A stretch of 64,000 nt of DNA from Ascaris suum (Eukaryota; Nematoda; Chromadorea; Rhabditida; Ascarididae), in the NCBI GenBank assembly GCA_013433145.1, contig CM024190.1:4650001-4714000 (forward strand), in the 5' to 3' direction. A program made the translations under genes and the position numbers. How positions within the stretch are numbered: position 1 is the stretch's first letter; every line of letters begins with the position of its first letter. Under the pieces are notes generated by a model. The model saw nothing but the letters and a program-made list of their open reading frames with translations, did not search any database and was not told the DNA's origin. Positions 44,089-59,048 of the stretch are shown here, in pieces.

Positions 44089-46250
44089 AGGTTCTACAAA
44101 GCTGTGCATGCACAAGCAGGCTAACATTAAACATGTGTGCGGACCATAAAATTGCTTGCTGTGTCAAATCCGTCCAGGTGCAGAAGGTATCGTCTTTGCA
44201 TCGTTGTCTTTCATGTATTGTTCACATTAAGTTGTTGTTATTTTTGATGTTGTATAGTCTTGATTTTATGCTTTCAATTCTTATGCATCGTCCACTAATG
44301 TTTGTGGAATAACCAAACAATTTTTTTTTTTTTTTTTGCAAATTTCACACTGAGATGTATTCGAGTGATAGAAGTTCCATAGTACCATGTCTTTTCCAAA
44401 CTTTTTCGGTTGGTGTGGAAGTGAAGGAGGGAAATGTGGAGCAGTGGGATGGAAGAGACCAGCCAAGAATCGATGCCTTTTTTATCGAACGTTTTCACTG
44501 TCGTATGCTCTGTTTCGTTTATCTTTGCTAGCTTCTACCTTTAAGTTCGTAAGGCAAAGTTGAAAGCGCGTACCTCGAATCATACGGGCCTTATTGAATT
44601 GTTTATTAATGTAGCTTATTCGCTTCTTCACATGTTGTCGTTGTCTCGTGTTCACAGATATGTTACATTTTTATGGCAAGTGTGGGCAGAAGTCACCGCC
44701 GATTCCCATTCCGTTGCAGCGCACAGATTCAGATACTGGCAGTAGTTTGGTATGAGGTCCTATACTGAACAGGCGGACCCCCGAATCATTGTATCCTGTT
44801 TATGGTATGCTAATTCATTTTTATGTCTGTTCACGAACGGATGGGCAGAAGCACTTTAACAACGTAAAGTGGATGCCCGAAGCAAATAATAGCAGTACTT
44901 GTGTTTACTGAAAAGTTTTTATCATCGGTATCCCAACACCGGCACGAGTTGACATCCGCGCGAGCGGCTATTTTTGTGTTACGCCGCTTTCGAGATTCTG
45001 GCGTACGGGAGATAAAAACCCCAGTCTTAGGTCGGAGCGAGGATAAGCCGCTGTCTTGTTACACAAACGCCAAAGTCACACACAAAACATGCTTCGGCAG
45101 TCGAAGTGAGAGGCGAAATGCCATTGTTTTGCGGGAAGAGCTGGGATTAAACAAGGGACGGGGAAGCTTGGTTGAAAAAGAAGACATCAGAGTATACCGG
45201 AGTGAAGAGGGGCTCTTTTTCCTGCATCGAGTTTCGCCGCTAAAACGTATCTTTTAGAACATTTGCGTTCGGCGAGTGCAACCCATTTCGCCGTCGTTTG
45301 ATATGTCTTAAGACTCATCCTTAGCCCTCCGCCCCCATAAGCGGAGAACTGCTTTCTGCGCTTGTGATATTTGGCAGCAGTTTGTGGGCCCTCTATTTTC
45401 ACAGCATCTTGTTCCATTTCACACTCACTGCAACTTTTTGTCCCCTGTCAATTTAGCAGTTAGCGCACTCTCCTTCTCCCTCCAAATTCCGAGCCTTCAG
45501 CTAGTTTTTAATCGTGGAGGCCCTAACATGACAGGTAGGTATGACCGTGTGTTGCGAAAATATCTGCGAACGGGATCGCCAAGTTTGGGTTAGTTTATGA
45601 GAATAGATGCTTGACGCGATCATTCAGTGATGTTTGATCGACATTTGGGAGTTCTAAAATGGCAGGTGGTTAAACTCACCGACCAGTCAAAATTCTCCTC
45701 TTCCTAGAAGAATCGTTTCCACTTTAAGAACTCCGAAGTGCGAACGGCGATTAACCACTCGGCTCGAAGGAACTTAGGTAGATGTATTTTTTATTAGAGC
45801 TCCATGCACGTACGATGAGCACGCCCCTGTATGAAAAGCACTGGTGAATAGAATTTTCGTTCACAGAATCCATTAACAGAGTACAACGGCAAAAATACAT
45901 GGTACAGGTTGACGCAATTTAGTACTATCCTCGGGACTTTCGAGGAACAGGGCAAAGGCGAAGAAGTGGTTGGAAAATTTTGGAGGATTTAAAAAGCCAT
46001 TGTTTAGAACACATTCCGTGGCTTTGAAGAAGGGAAGGACCGAATAAGTCCTAGTGCCAAAGAGTACCAACATTAATATCTCCCTTTCCAGCAATTCTTC
46101 TATAAAATGCCGAAGCGGGGACATGGGAAGCAGATGGCAGGCAAGCGAAACTGGGTAGAAGTTATTCAACACTTCAGTAGCCATTTCAGAGAAATGGTAC
46201 AACTATAAACTGTACATGATGAAGAGAGAGATAAAGCAGAGTACAACGAT
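44089..46250. other. Stretch downstream of POLR3G without a supported gene
   Basis: Holds the POLR3G 3' UTR (no canonical AATAAA close to the stop; a T17 run lies at 44321-44337). A 118-codon frame at 44901-45257 starts only at GTG. A minus-strand frame at 45873-46202 (...ATEVLNNFYPVSLACHLLP... to ...FAVVLC) might be the last exon of the pseudogene-like locus that follows, but the link is unproven. Confidence 0.4.
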
Positions 46251-46395
46251 GTGGCGGCTAAGGAGGTCGGAACTAGAAACAAGGACCAGGAGAGATACCT
46301 CTGGCTGTTTGCGGGCAACTACAGTACAAATGCAGTTCACCGACCGAAGCTGAAATGTGCACTGAATGAAAAGATGAACTCAACACTAGGAATAA

Positions 46396-47089
46396 CGGTG
46401 CATCTGAAGCGTATGCCAGCAACATCCATCTCCCTGCCCATTTCTTCTGCGGGAAAGATTGCATCAACGATTCCGATGTCTGCACTGCCTTGTAGTGTAA
46501 TTTTATGCCAGGGTTCAAAACCAAGAAATCATTTCATTCCATCTCCTCCGTCTATCGCTTTTTGCTATGAAAGCAAATTCTTCAACCTGAATTATTCTGA
46601 AGCATCATAACAACAAATGAAACAAAAAACTCACTAACCTGAGACGGTTCATAACAAATCTGAGGAAACGTAGGAACTGATGGTGAATCTAGCAAGGCTT
46701 CAGATCACAAGTTTGACACTGCAGCGTTTACCTTTCCTTGCTAAATGGCCATCAGGTGACGAAATGTGGGGTCTGGAACTTTGCTGCTGATGCGACGAAC
46801 GGTATCATAAGTGGAAAGGCCCTAAAGAAAAAAAGCCTAATTGGAAAACGTGCACTTCAAGCTACGTATGCCTCAATTGGAAAGCGACGAAACAGAGGCG
46901 GCATTTTCGAAATTTGAGGTGTTTCATGAATCTGCTTGATCAGGGAAAGGTGGTTGCAGACTTCCGCCTGTACATGGGTGTGAACTCGGCAAAACTATAT
47001 GAAAAACAGAAAAATCACGTGAAAGAATACCTTGCGAGCCTTTGCTTCCATATGGCGAACGCATGGTGCGTGCCCAGCACAATTTCCGT
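46396..47089 (-). pseudogene. Degraded multi-exon gene, unidentified
   Basis: Minus-strand exons follow each other in phase 0: 47031-47089 (...GHAPCVRHMEAKARK), 46866-46994 (FCRVHTHVQAEVCNH... to ...FRRFPIEAY), 46732-46821 (GLSTYDTVRRISSK... then TAG, then QGK), 46639-46659 (ICYEPSQ), and 46586 leftward (VEEFAFIAKSDRRRWNEMISWF). Introns are 36, 44, 72 and 52 nt. The TAG sits in frame inside an otherwise well-spliced exon. After SWF the frame meets TGA, while the frame shifted by one base in the GGTTTTG run continues with EPWHKITLQGSADIGIVDAIF. One stop, one frameshift and an unusually short intron suggest a decaying gene or errors in the sequence. The Cys/His spacing of the first two exons faintly recalls KANSL2/INO80D-type zinc motifs; I would not name it. 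Confidence 0.45.
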
Positions 47090-47681
47090 CTTTTAATGTA
47101 TAGTTATAAAGCAGTGGTGTTATCATAACGGTATCGTCTTTGTGACAGAATATTGCTCTACACATAGTGAGGGCAGATAATAGAAGAAAGTGAGAGACTA
47201 AATAACGAAACTGTACAGGTTGCTGCAGAAAATCCTCCAAGAAGTACATGCACACACTGGCCACCTTTCATTAGGCAAATGTGGTGCAACAAGTCGTCGT
47301 TGGGACAGTTCCTCTCGGCTGCTAACTAACAAAATTGGATAATTTCGTCAAAATATTTCAGAACAGTCCTCAAACCACTTCTGCCTCTTCCTCATACTTT
47401 TGCCGTAAAGGCACCAAAGCAAAGTATCATGGAAATAAACGTTATTTGACTCTCGCTCACTGGAAACGATATGAGGTCCTCATGTCTCGCGGCAACCACA
47501 CTGTCGGCGCTCAAGACACTATGAAATATGCAAAAGTATTATTTCCAGGAAAATTACAGAAGTGTAAATGAGGACAAAGTGCTCTTTCGTACCGCGTTTT
47601 GAATATGTCATTGTGAGGGGAACTAGAGCTGTGAATTCATTTTCAGTTCTCCTCATAACAACAATTCAGAAGACAACAAAA

Positions 47682-50800
<3,119 letters not shown>

Positions 50801-51800
50801 ATGGAGTACATCTGCCACACCATCGCAGACTTCATATTCACGAGCATTAATTATCTTCTTATTGATATTTTCACTTACTACACCTTTACTTTAGAAAGAA
50901 ATACGTGGAGAAAGCCTTGATTTTCCATTACACATTCTAAAGTTGTAATCCATTATGTTGATTCCAACAAAATCTACACTTTGGACACGCAAGCAAATTT
51001 TAACGGTCGCGCCAAAAATGGCTCCGCACCTCTCAATCCAACTCGGCCTTTTATGAGCTTTTCAAATTCCTTCTTATCGAAGCTGCTGGGCTCTATTTGC
51101 CAAAGACAATTTCTTTTTGCAAGCCACATTTGCTTCCTGAGGTTAGGCAGTCCGTTACATTCCTACTGGAGTTTGTTTTACGCCTTAGACGATGTGCCAA
51201 TTTGGAACCGTGGAATGTCATATGTTGTGACTTTCGAACAATATATTATGTGAATGTGTCACTGTTGCGAAATGCCGAGCGTAAGAGCGAGCTTATGGAC
51301 GTCCAGGGCACTCAATCGCATGGAGCCAGATTTTTAATCAGGCCATGGTATATCATCTATTCCAAGCTTGAAGATTCAGTAGATGGGGCCAAAATTCCCG
51401 AAAGAAGCATGACACTATGAAGCAATTCTTCCTTTGTCCTTTCTTTCCTTTTCAGTAAGCCAATGCATACGGCAGATGACAATGTCCTATGAAAATCACT
51501 TCGAAGGTGCACATGTACAAACGCGCGCCAGCGCTCTAGGGCTCGCAGATAGTGAAGTCTGGAGACAGTGCGTTAGGAGTTTGTTAAACTTCCAGTGGTA
51601 TGTAGAATAATCGCTGAACACAAATTCCGAAAATCAAAGAAATTGAAAGCTCAGCAATAAACCTGCACGACAAGCCTTTCTCAGAGAAACGGTCACGGTC
51701 ATGGATCGCCTTGCAAAGCATTTAAAAAGGCCGTGGTATATCTGCATTCGAACTAAGCTTGATTTAGAAATTAATCATGATGTCTTCAAGCACTGCCGTT
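50801..51800. other. Stretch between the zinc-finger gene and the next minus-strand gene
   Basis: About 1 kb holding the 5' region of the zinc-finger gene and the 3' flank of the membrane protein gene. Two plus-strand frames of 90 and 107 codons (50981-51420) have no motifs or flanking splice sites that I can tie to anything. Confidence 0.4.
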
Positions 51801-53146
51801 CTAAATGGAGCTAGGTGTTGCATCACTATCTGAAGCATTTTGATGCTTCATCGGCGTCTGATAAGCATATAGATCGTGCGGGAAATGCCCAAATTTAAAA
51901 AATACAGCGCCGAAGCACAACAAAGGAAACAGCAGTAAAGCCGGGCAACACGCTCTTGCATAATGGCACAGTAATGAGCCTACCGATGGTGCTTTTAGCA
52001 CGATAACTAAGAAGCAATCGAACAAACGAACTTACGTGATGAAGAAGACTTGCATATTCGATGTGCGAAGCGATAGGCAGCGATTTTTTGTGAATAAGCA
52101 ATGGCGTACTCGCCTAAAATATCCTGTAATTGGTCATCATTCGGCTCCGCGAACCTTGGAAAAATGCTGATTAAATTTGGGCGTTCCAGGTCCTCCAATT
52201 TCGAAAATTCCAGTACAAGGTCGGAGACCCTCGATTTCAAGGAATCCTGGAAGGGACTGACTGCTGTGGATCTCTGAAACCTCCGGAAGAAATTGAGTAA
52301 GCCAAATTTCGGAATTTCCAAAGGAGAATGGGAGTAACTACTTCGGGATTCCTCGACAAAAAACCAGCACATCGTAACCAGAGGGTTCCAATAATCTGAA
52401 TTCCTCAAGCGTTGCCACTTTCCAAAAGAGTCGAATAAAAGCGACTGACCTAGCAAAGCTACTACCGATGATAAGGAATTTAAGCATGCCTAGACAAGAC
52501 GGGTGTTGTGACCTTTTGGAAACTGAGCAAAATAGCTTACGCATTTTTAACAAAGTCGAATACGAAGCCGATGGAAATATTTGTTGTTGCATTTTGGCCA
52601 GAGCATTTTGTTGTGGATTTCGACTACCTAACCGATAATATGTTTCGACGACACCACTCGGTGATTATTATAAACAAATAAATTGATTGAAATTATAAAA
52701 TCCGAAACGCTATGCAGCCATGAACGTTCCACACAGAAATTTAGCAACAATAAAACTTAAATGCACATTGTGATTTACATGAAACCCTTTTAATAGTATC
52801 AACCATCAGTGAATTTAGCAGAAGACAATCTGGCAAAATTAGCAACAGGGATTTTAAAATAACCATGAAGACAGTGTTATTATGAACCATTTCAAAGCTT
52901 CGTCTTTTTTGACGATATTTTTTAAAGCGGGTTCCAACAAGACTTTCTGAAATTTTTAGACGAATTTTGTCGTTGTTTTCAAGTACCTGTAGCAACTAAC
53001 CTCGGTACTTGGTTGTCTACAGCTTTCCTCATTGTCGATAGCATCGGGCTCAGCTCGAACTTTTCTAAGCCTCTCCTCGAGAGACGTATTGTCCGAGCAC
53101 GACGCTGGCACTTCAAATGCACTTGCAAGTCGTTGCGACCTGCTCG
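51801..53146 (-). CDS. Unidentified protein with a C-terminal membrane segment
   Basis: Minus-strand exons, in order: 53001-53146 (SRSQRLASAFEVPAS..., LEERLRKVRAEPDA), about 52860-52946 (KVLLEPALKNIVKKDEALKW), 52541 to about 52605 (...ALAKMQQQIFPSASY...), 52466-52489, 52036-52395 (YWNPLVTMCWFFVEESRSS... to ...YSQKIAAYRFAHRICK) and 51801-51991. The first junction (54-nt intron) and the last three agree in phase, and the last introns are about 70 and 44 nt. The last exon has one hydrophobic span (CCPALLLFPLLCFGAVFF) followed by a short polar tail ending at TAG, so a tail-anchored or single-pass protein is likely. The junction between exons 2 and 3 is not solved, nor is the 5' end. Not recognised; the gene may even continue into the serine-rich exons at 55-59 kb on the same strand. 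Confidence 0.55.
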
Positions 53147-55113
53147 CTACAAGGAGCTTTTCTTATGGGAAGACATTCAAGCTAGCACTATATACAGTCA
53201 CAATAACAGCGTTTCACTGAGAGCTGATTGAAGGTATCGCTGTGGGCGAAAAGTCTTACTGCTCATATAAATGCTATCCAGGTAAATCGAAAACCGCCAA
53301 AGACGATTCACCCGATAGTTAATATATACTCCGAAATTTAAAAAGGAGAAGGAGGCTGCGGTTAGGCACCGTTCTACTTCAAACTACTCCTTTTCCCAAT
53401 CTCGGAACCTTTCGCAGCCCACTGTTGTTGAATAAAATTTTTAGCTGAAATTTGTGGATGAATATTTGGTCAAACTTTGCGACTCACTAATTGGGGTGTA
53501 GCTAGATCTCACTTTCTTCTAGCGAAACCGAAGTTTGGGTGGTGAAATTGTTTTCTCATTGGGCCGCAATGATAAGATTTGATGAAAATTAAGAAGCCAT
53601 TAGTGGCGACGGTTATCTGTGCTTTCGGGAGATTTTTATGAATGTTTCTAGTGCTTATTTATCGCCCGATTGTCATAAAACTCTTGAAGCTTTCGCGACC
53701 CACAGTTTACTCCTAAATGGGTAAAGGGGGAGAGCGGTCTGATCGTATGTGGTTGTGGTCAAGTCGCTGCAACATGATTCATGAAAGCTACAAGGTACTC
53801 ATGTGGAAACACGGGGAAGCAATTAGTGACAAAGAATCCCATTGCATCTTTGTTTGTTCCAAACGGTTTAGAAGCAGAACTGCACAAACAGTAACACGAT
53901 AACAGCAAAGCAAATGCTAACGAACATCAAGTTCAATGTGTGAAAGAGTTTCCTCTGCAACATGGAATATCATCTGTAACATCTTTGCGCAAATCTTCGT
54001 TGGAGTTTTTAATTCATCACGACGTCGCATATTTCAAAACAGTGACCGGCAAAAAGTTAAGGGCCTTGTTGAGCGGAGAAATGTACCATTTCCGTCTCCT
54101 CCCCCCCCCCCCCCCCCCCCGGTAGGAAGGTGCGATGTAAGAAACGACATTTGAATAATTTCGAAAATGTTTTAAAAACGAGCAGCAGTTAACCTGTCCG
54201 AGAAAAACCTTTGTAAGTGTCGCCAAAACATATTGCAGTTTAAATGCTCATTCTCACCTATTTTGTGATGATTTGTAACTCTTTCTTGAATGTGTAAATA
54301 TCCATAATGCTTCGTAAAGAGCGTCACAGGGAGCAAACACTCTCATCAACATTGAACTGATTTCAAATCTCCCTACAATCAGTCGTCCTCTAATGAATTA
54401 TTCCAGAGAACACTCCTAGAGCAGCAAATATGGGAGAACCATACTGAATTAAGCCCCTTCCCCACTCTTAAGTGCGGAGCACTATCTATGCGGAATTTCG
54501 GAGAAATGTGAAGTGCGCAAGGAAACAAAAACTGAGGCGATAGCAACACCGAAATGACGCGATGAGCCACAATAAAGTTTTGGCAAAAAGCACGACAGTT
54601 TCGGTGCCAGCAGATATTGATGGTGAAATGCGGTGACGATTTTTGTCGACTTTAGAACTTAGAACACAACCTTGGGGTATCATATATCGGCGTAACAAAT
54701 TTGGCCGAATCTGGCCCGAACGAAGGGAAAAAGGAATACGTAGGTAAGCAGGGATCCGATCAAAATCAAGAATATTTAAGGCCTTAGTAGTTTGAAGCTG
54801 AATAAACTATGCTGAGTGGGAAGTGTCCATTTGAATCTGCAAGAAAGCTGTCGGAACTCAAAACAAAAGTGGAAAAACACCACTGTTACATCGAATATCA
54901 ATGACAGGAACACCAGGTGCTTTATCCTAACCGTGAAGATGAACACTGTTATCTCGCTTCACTCTGGTGCTGCCCTAAGGCCAGGCGAGTGATTCTACTA
55001 AAATCGACCCTACACATTTTAAAATACGAAGGAAAATAAAATTTTGCGTTATTTTACAGTCTGATTCCTTAGAACCGCAGATCAAACCCCAATAAGTTTT
55101 GACTTCAATTTAC
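53147..55113. other. Stretch between two minus-strand gene parts
   Basis: No exon that I can support. It contains a C20 run at 54101-54120. If the gene parts on either side belong together, this is an intron. Confidence 0.4.
54101..54120. repeat. Poly-C run, 20 bases
   Basis: Uninterrupted C20 preceded by TCCGTCTCCT. It makes the proline or glycine runs seen in the frames that cross it, which are not genes. Confidence 0.9.
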
Positions 55114-58100
55114 CTTTGGAATCATATAAGCGAGAAGCTCTTGTGCCGATGCCCCTCCAACCTGAAATCAGCGCCGAGATCGGAACAGAAATTCTGACCG
55201 CTGCAATCGGGATGCTCTGCCACTAAGATGCGCGTTCTCTTTCATACGTGCGCATCAAGTGAAAATTGAACACTTACTTGTATGTCTGGCGGGACTGGGA
55301 ACATGGTCGAACGTGAAGCGGCTAGTCGAGTGTCGAGATGATGGCGTTGGCGTTGAAAATGCGCTGTCCGTCACGTTGAGTGGACTAAGCCCAGGCGGAG
55401 AAATGCACAATGCGGCCTGTGAAGTAGCAGCTCGCTCTACAACACCAACAATGAACGCCTACATGAATATTCCTCAGCGGTGAAATAATATGCGAAACTG
55501 ACTGCAAAGGAAATGACACTCAGAACAAATGCATAAATATATTCCACAAATGCAATGAAATTCTTCACTTTGCAAACACTCAAGCTTAGGACGCTCGAGA
55601 CTTAACAAAGCGAAAGATGAACACTCAAGGGAAGTCTTCGATCAAAAAAAAGGCTTATAAAGTGCAAGATCTTCAGAAACTGATGTAGCCAAAATCGATG
55701 AGGAATTTTGAAAGTGCGCATATTTGAGAATTGTTTTTGTTCTTCCTACTAACTGCCTCTGATTTCGTATGAAATCTATACCAAAGCGAAGTGTCTTACG
55801 AGACATTTTGACCGCACAAGCGGCTCTTAAGGCATATGGCGTAGCGAGAATCTGTGGGGAGGCTGGAAAGTGCGGAGGGGGGGGGGTGCAAACGTGTAAT
55901 CCTACGAGGAAAGACCCGCTTCTTAGGTGTGAACGATCTCAGCGTGCAAAAGACGAATCTCACGCTATGGGACAGATGTATCAAGTAGTTTTGTGTCATC
56001 AAACATCAGCCACGCAGTTACGCCATGGCACATTTGCGCCATAAAAAGCACTATTCATGAGAAACTAGGCCTCTAAGACTTGAGCCACTTGCCCATCGAA
56101 AACTTGAGGAATGGGGCACTGTGGTTAAGTTGCTTGCGCCACTGGATATCCACGCAACGAAGGCTTGCATCGTTAGACACTTTTGCAACGGTGATTTGTG
56201 CCACGAAATTCTAGCAAAGCAAACACTCTCTCCGTACGACACCTGCGTATTAGAGAGTCGCGACAATAACATCTGTATCGTCGAAACGGTGCGTGAGGAA
56301 TTTGGACTGCAAAGATCTTCTGTATGGAATATTTTCGGCAGTAGCACTTAAAACGAACCGCATTTTAACCTACGAGACTTCTTAAACGGAATATCTGTGA
56401 AACTCAGCCCGTGCTACTAAATATTTGTAAAGAATTGCAGCGTAGTGCATTCGTGTAACAGACAGTTGCACATCGGGAAGTGGCTGAATATTTATGTCGT
56501 GCAGAATTATAAAGCACTTGCAACGTGGTATCGCGGTACCAGACGTTTCCTCCTAGGAAGCTTTGTCGTGCGATATTGGCGTCGTAAAGGCATATGAAGT
56601 GAAAAATCTGCGTCATCGGGGATCCAGCCATACAACATTTACGCCCAGAATACTTTTAACACAAAAGAATTTGGCATGAGCACGTTCACCGTGAGGCATT
56701 GAAGCCCTACATCGCACACATCGCATCTGTGCTACTGAGAATAGTGTAGTGTTTGCTTAAGGGGAAACTAAGCTGCTAAAATATTTCCACATGGGACACT
56801 TGTCTGCTAATAAATTTCTGTTGTGTAAAGCTGCAGTTCGGACCACTTTCAACATGCTAAACCGTGTGGGAAACGTAGGCCAAGAACACTCATGTCATGT
56901 GTCACAGATACCTACTTATAGCGTGCTATTGTGCTACGCTTGCATCATACCGATTTGGTCAACAGAAACGCGTTTAAGAGCATTTATGCTGCAGATGCCT
57001 GCAACAAGAGACTTCACCTGCGACGATGCGCCACAAGAAATACCGGTTCCGCAAGACCGCAAATTAGAACGTTGCAGCCGCGGATATTTACGCTTCCAGA
57101 AAGTTGCATCACGGAAAGTGGAATGGTCACATAGCATTATGACCACTGGTGCATGAATTTCCCTTTACGTTCAGCTGATGTGCGTGGCTGCTTATGCACT
57201 TCACTAAGCACCTCTGCTGCCCATTTCTGTGGATCTCTAAAATAATACAAGGAGCATTACTGTACGGTGTGGGGCACATTTTGTTGCAAAACTGCAAGAA
57301 ACAAAAGTTGTCATGCGTTTGCAACAGTATCAACGAAATAAGAAAGAGTAGAAGGGTAACTGCTCGCAAGATACAGGTTTCCTATATGACCGGCAAAGAG
57401 TGGTTTTTTAATAAAATGAAAGCGAAATAAAAAACAAGTTTAAACATACGTATGTGCAGTGGCGGACTAAACTGGATAGCAACGCCTGAGTCGCTGCTCG
57501 AGCTGGATGTCCGCTCGTGGCGATAGGTAAACCAACGCTCGTGCAACATCGCACTCGTCGCACCATCAGTCGACATACGCATCCTCAGAGGATTCTCCTG
57601 CTCAGCTATGTCTACCAACATCGATTTGCAAATAAACTCACAAAAAAAAAAACGCATACCGTAGAAACTGCTTTATTCGGCTCACTTTACTGCATTTCAT
57701 ATAGCAATACACCAAGATCAATGTAGGTGGAATTTGATAGTCCTAACAAATTATTATTATAATGCGGTGCTGGAATTATAGATAAGAAGCGACACGGTCA
57801 CGGTCATCAACGCACTCACATTATTCCACCTTCATGCGAAAGGAAGCGCGATTTCTTCGAACAATAGAAGAAAGCGCAAGTGAAACGCCATAACGAAGTT
57901 ATGAGTATGGACACTTCATAAATCCTACTGAGCGACGTCATCAACAGTTACATGAGTTTGAAGGGAACGCAGGTCAAAAAAACTTAAACAGCTAGTCAGC
58001 GACCCCCAATCCCACGAACAGAGCTCAAAGTAAAGAGCACTTAAAATTCATATTTAAGGAAGCTACTAAACTGTCTTTAAATAAATGTTTTAAACGATAG

Positions 58101-59048
58101 TAGGTTTTATTATTCCTTGTTCCGCGCATAAATGCCTGCCATAAATAGGCAAAATGCGTCGTCGATTTAGCGCCGTTCCATGGCAAGCGGCAGCTGCTTT
58201 TTCCATTTCAACTCGTTATGGCTATGTTATTCGCCAAAGCTTGTGATTGTGCTAATTTTTGCTTTCTCATCGCTCGTTAAGGAGTTGTGGAAATTTGCAC
58301 AGTAACTTTTGCGACCTAATACCGCGTGATATTAAAACAGGGGGATTTTTAGTCACATTTATGCAACTATTGCACTGGGAAGTGCACATAATAAAATCGT
58401 TTTTTGCGTTCGCATGTGTTTGTTCGCACCATTCGAGCGAAAAATTAGCACACATCAATCAGCGAAATCAGTAGTTCTCTCTCCCCTCCCCCCCCCCCCC
58501 CCCCCCCCACCTCCCTCACAAAAAACCTGCATACTTTTTGCGTTGTTTTTAAGGGACGGTAGCCATCAAAGTTTACGTAGTGATTACTCGCGTACACATT
58601 GAAATCGACACAGTTTACCTCACAAAACAAAACAGTTGTAAATACAAAAACTGCGACTCTATGTATTCATCACTATTATTAGCGTACTCAGATGCCACTA
58701 GTGCAGTTGTTAGCATAGTGGCCGTCTTGTGACCTACCGTAGGAAAATAGACTGACCAAGCGTTTGGCCGTACTTAACTCAGAGCGAAAATATTACCAAG
58801 AGGTGGATACTAAAAGAGGAAGTAAAATAAGAACTAACAATGGGCATGCTGGTAGAGAGGCTCATGATGGGCGATGAGGTAGCCAGTGCATTTATTGCAT
58901 CACTTAACGAGCGTGTTTCGATAGACAATGCCTGCTTAATGGGTGCCGTCCGTTGACCACTGCCCACACATACCGTTGGCAATTGCAACAACGATGGCAG
59001 TACTCGCTGCTTGCTTCTTGCCTGCGTTGGCGGCGACGCCTGTTCCAT
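55114..59048 (-). CDS. Serine-rich protein with widely spaced exons, unidentified
   Basis: Minus-strand exons with good splice sites: 58839-59048 (MEQASPPTQARSKQRVLPS..., RSLSDAINALATSS, donor ATT|GTTAGT), 57450-57636 (SMLVDIAEQENPLRMR..., RTSSSSSDSGVAIQFSPP, donor GTATGT), 56951-57145 (HSTFRDATFWKRKYPRLQR..., donor GTATGA), 55278-55458 (SPPGLSPLNVTDSAFS..., FTFDHVPSPARHT, donor GTAAGT) and 55114-55161 (WRGIGTRASRLYDSK). Phases agree for exons 1-2-3 and 4-5; between exons 3 and 4 they do not, so an exon is missing there. The composition is low-complexity Ser/Thr/Pro with basic patches, typical of a regulated cytoplasmic region. The ATG of the first exon follows ctttcag, so it may be internal or trans-spliced. 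Family unknown; 3' exons not found. Confidence 0.5.
56060..56351 (+). CDS. Open frame nested antisense between exons of the serine-rich gene
   Basis: A plus-strand frame open from a TGA near 56055 to a TAA at 56349, reading RKLEEWGTVVKLLAPLDIH..., then GDLCHEILAKQTLSPYDTC and CIVETVREEFGL, with no ATG. Composition looks like real protein. The frame just upstream (55769-56044, MKSIPKRSVLRDILTAQ..., crossing a G run) is in a different register, so the pair could be one ORF with a frameshift. The antisense of the same bases is also open (56051-56347). No family recognised. Confidence 0.3.
58488..58508. repeat. Poly-C run, about 21 bases
   Basis: Preceded by CTCTCTCCCCTC, so a CT-to-C tract. It lies in intron 1 of the serine-rich gene model. 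Confidence 0.88.
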
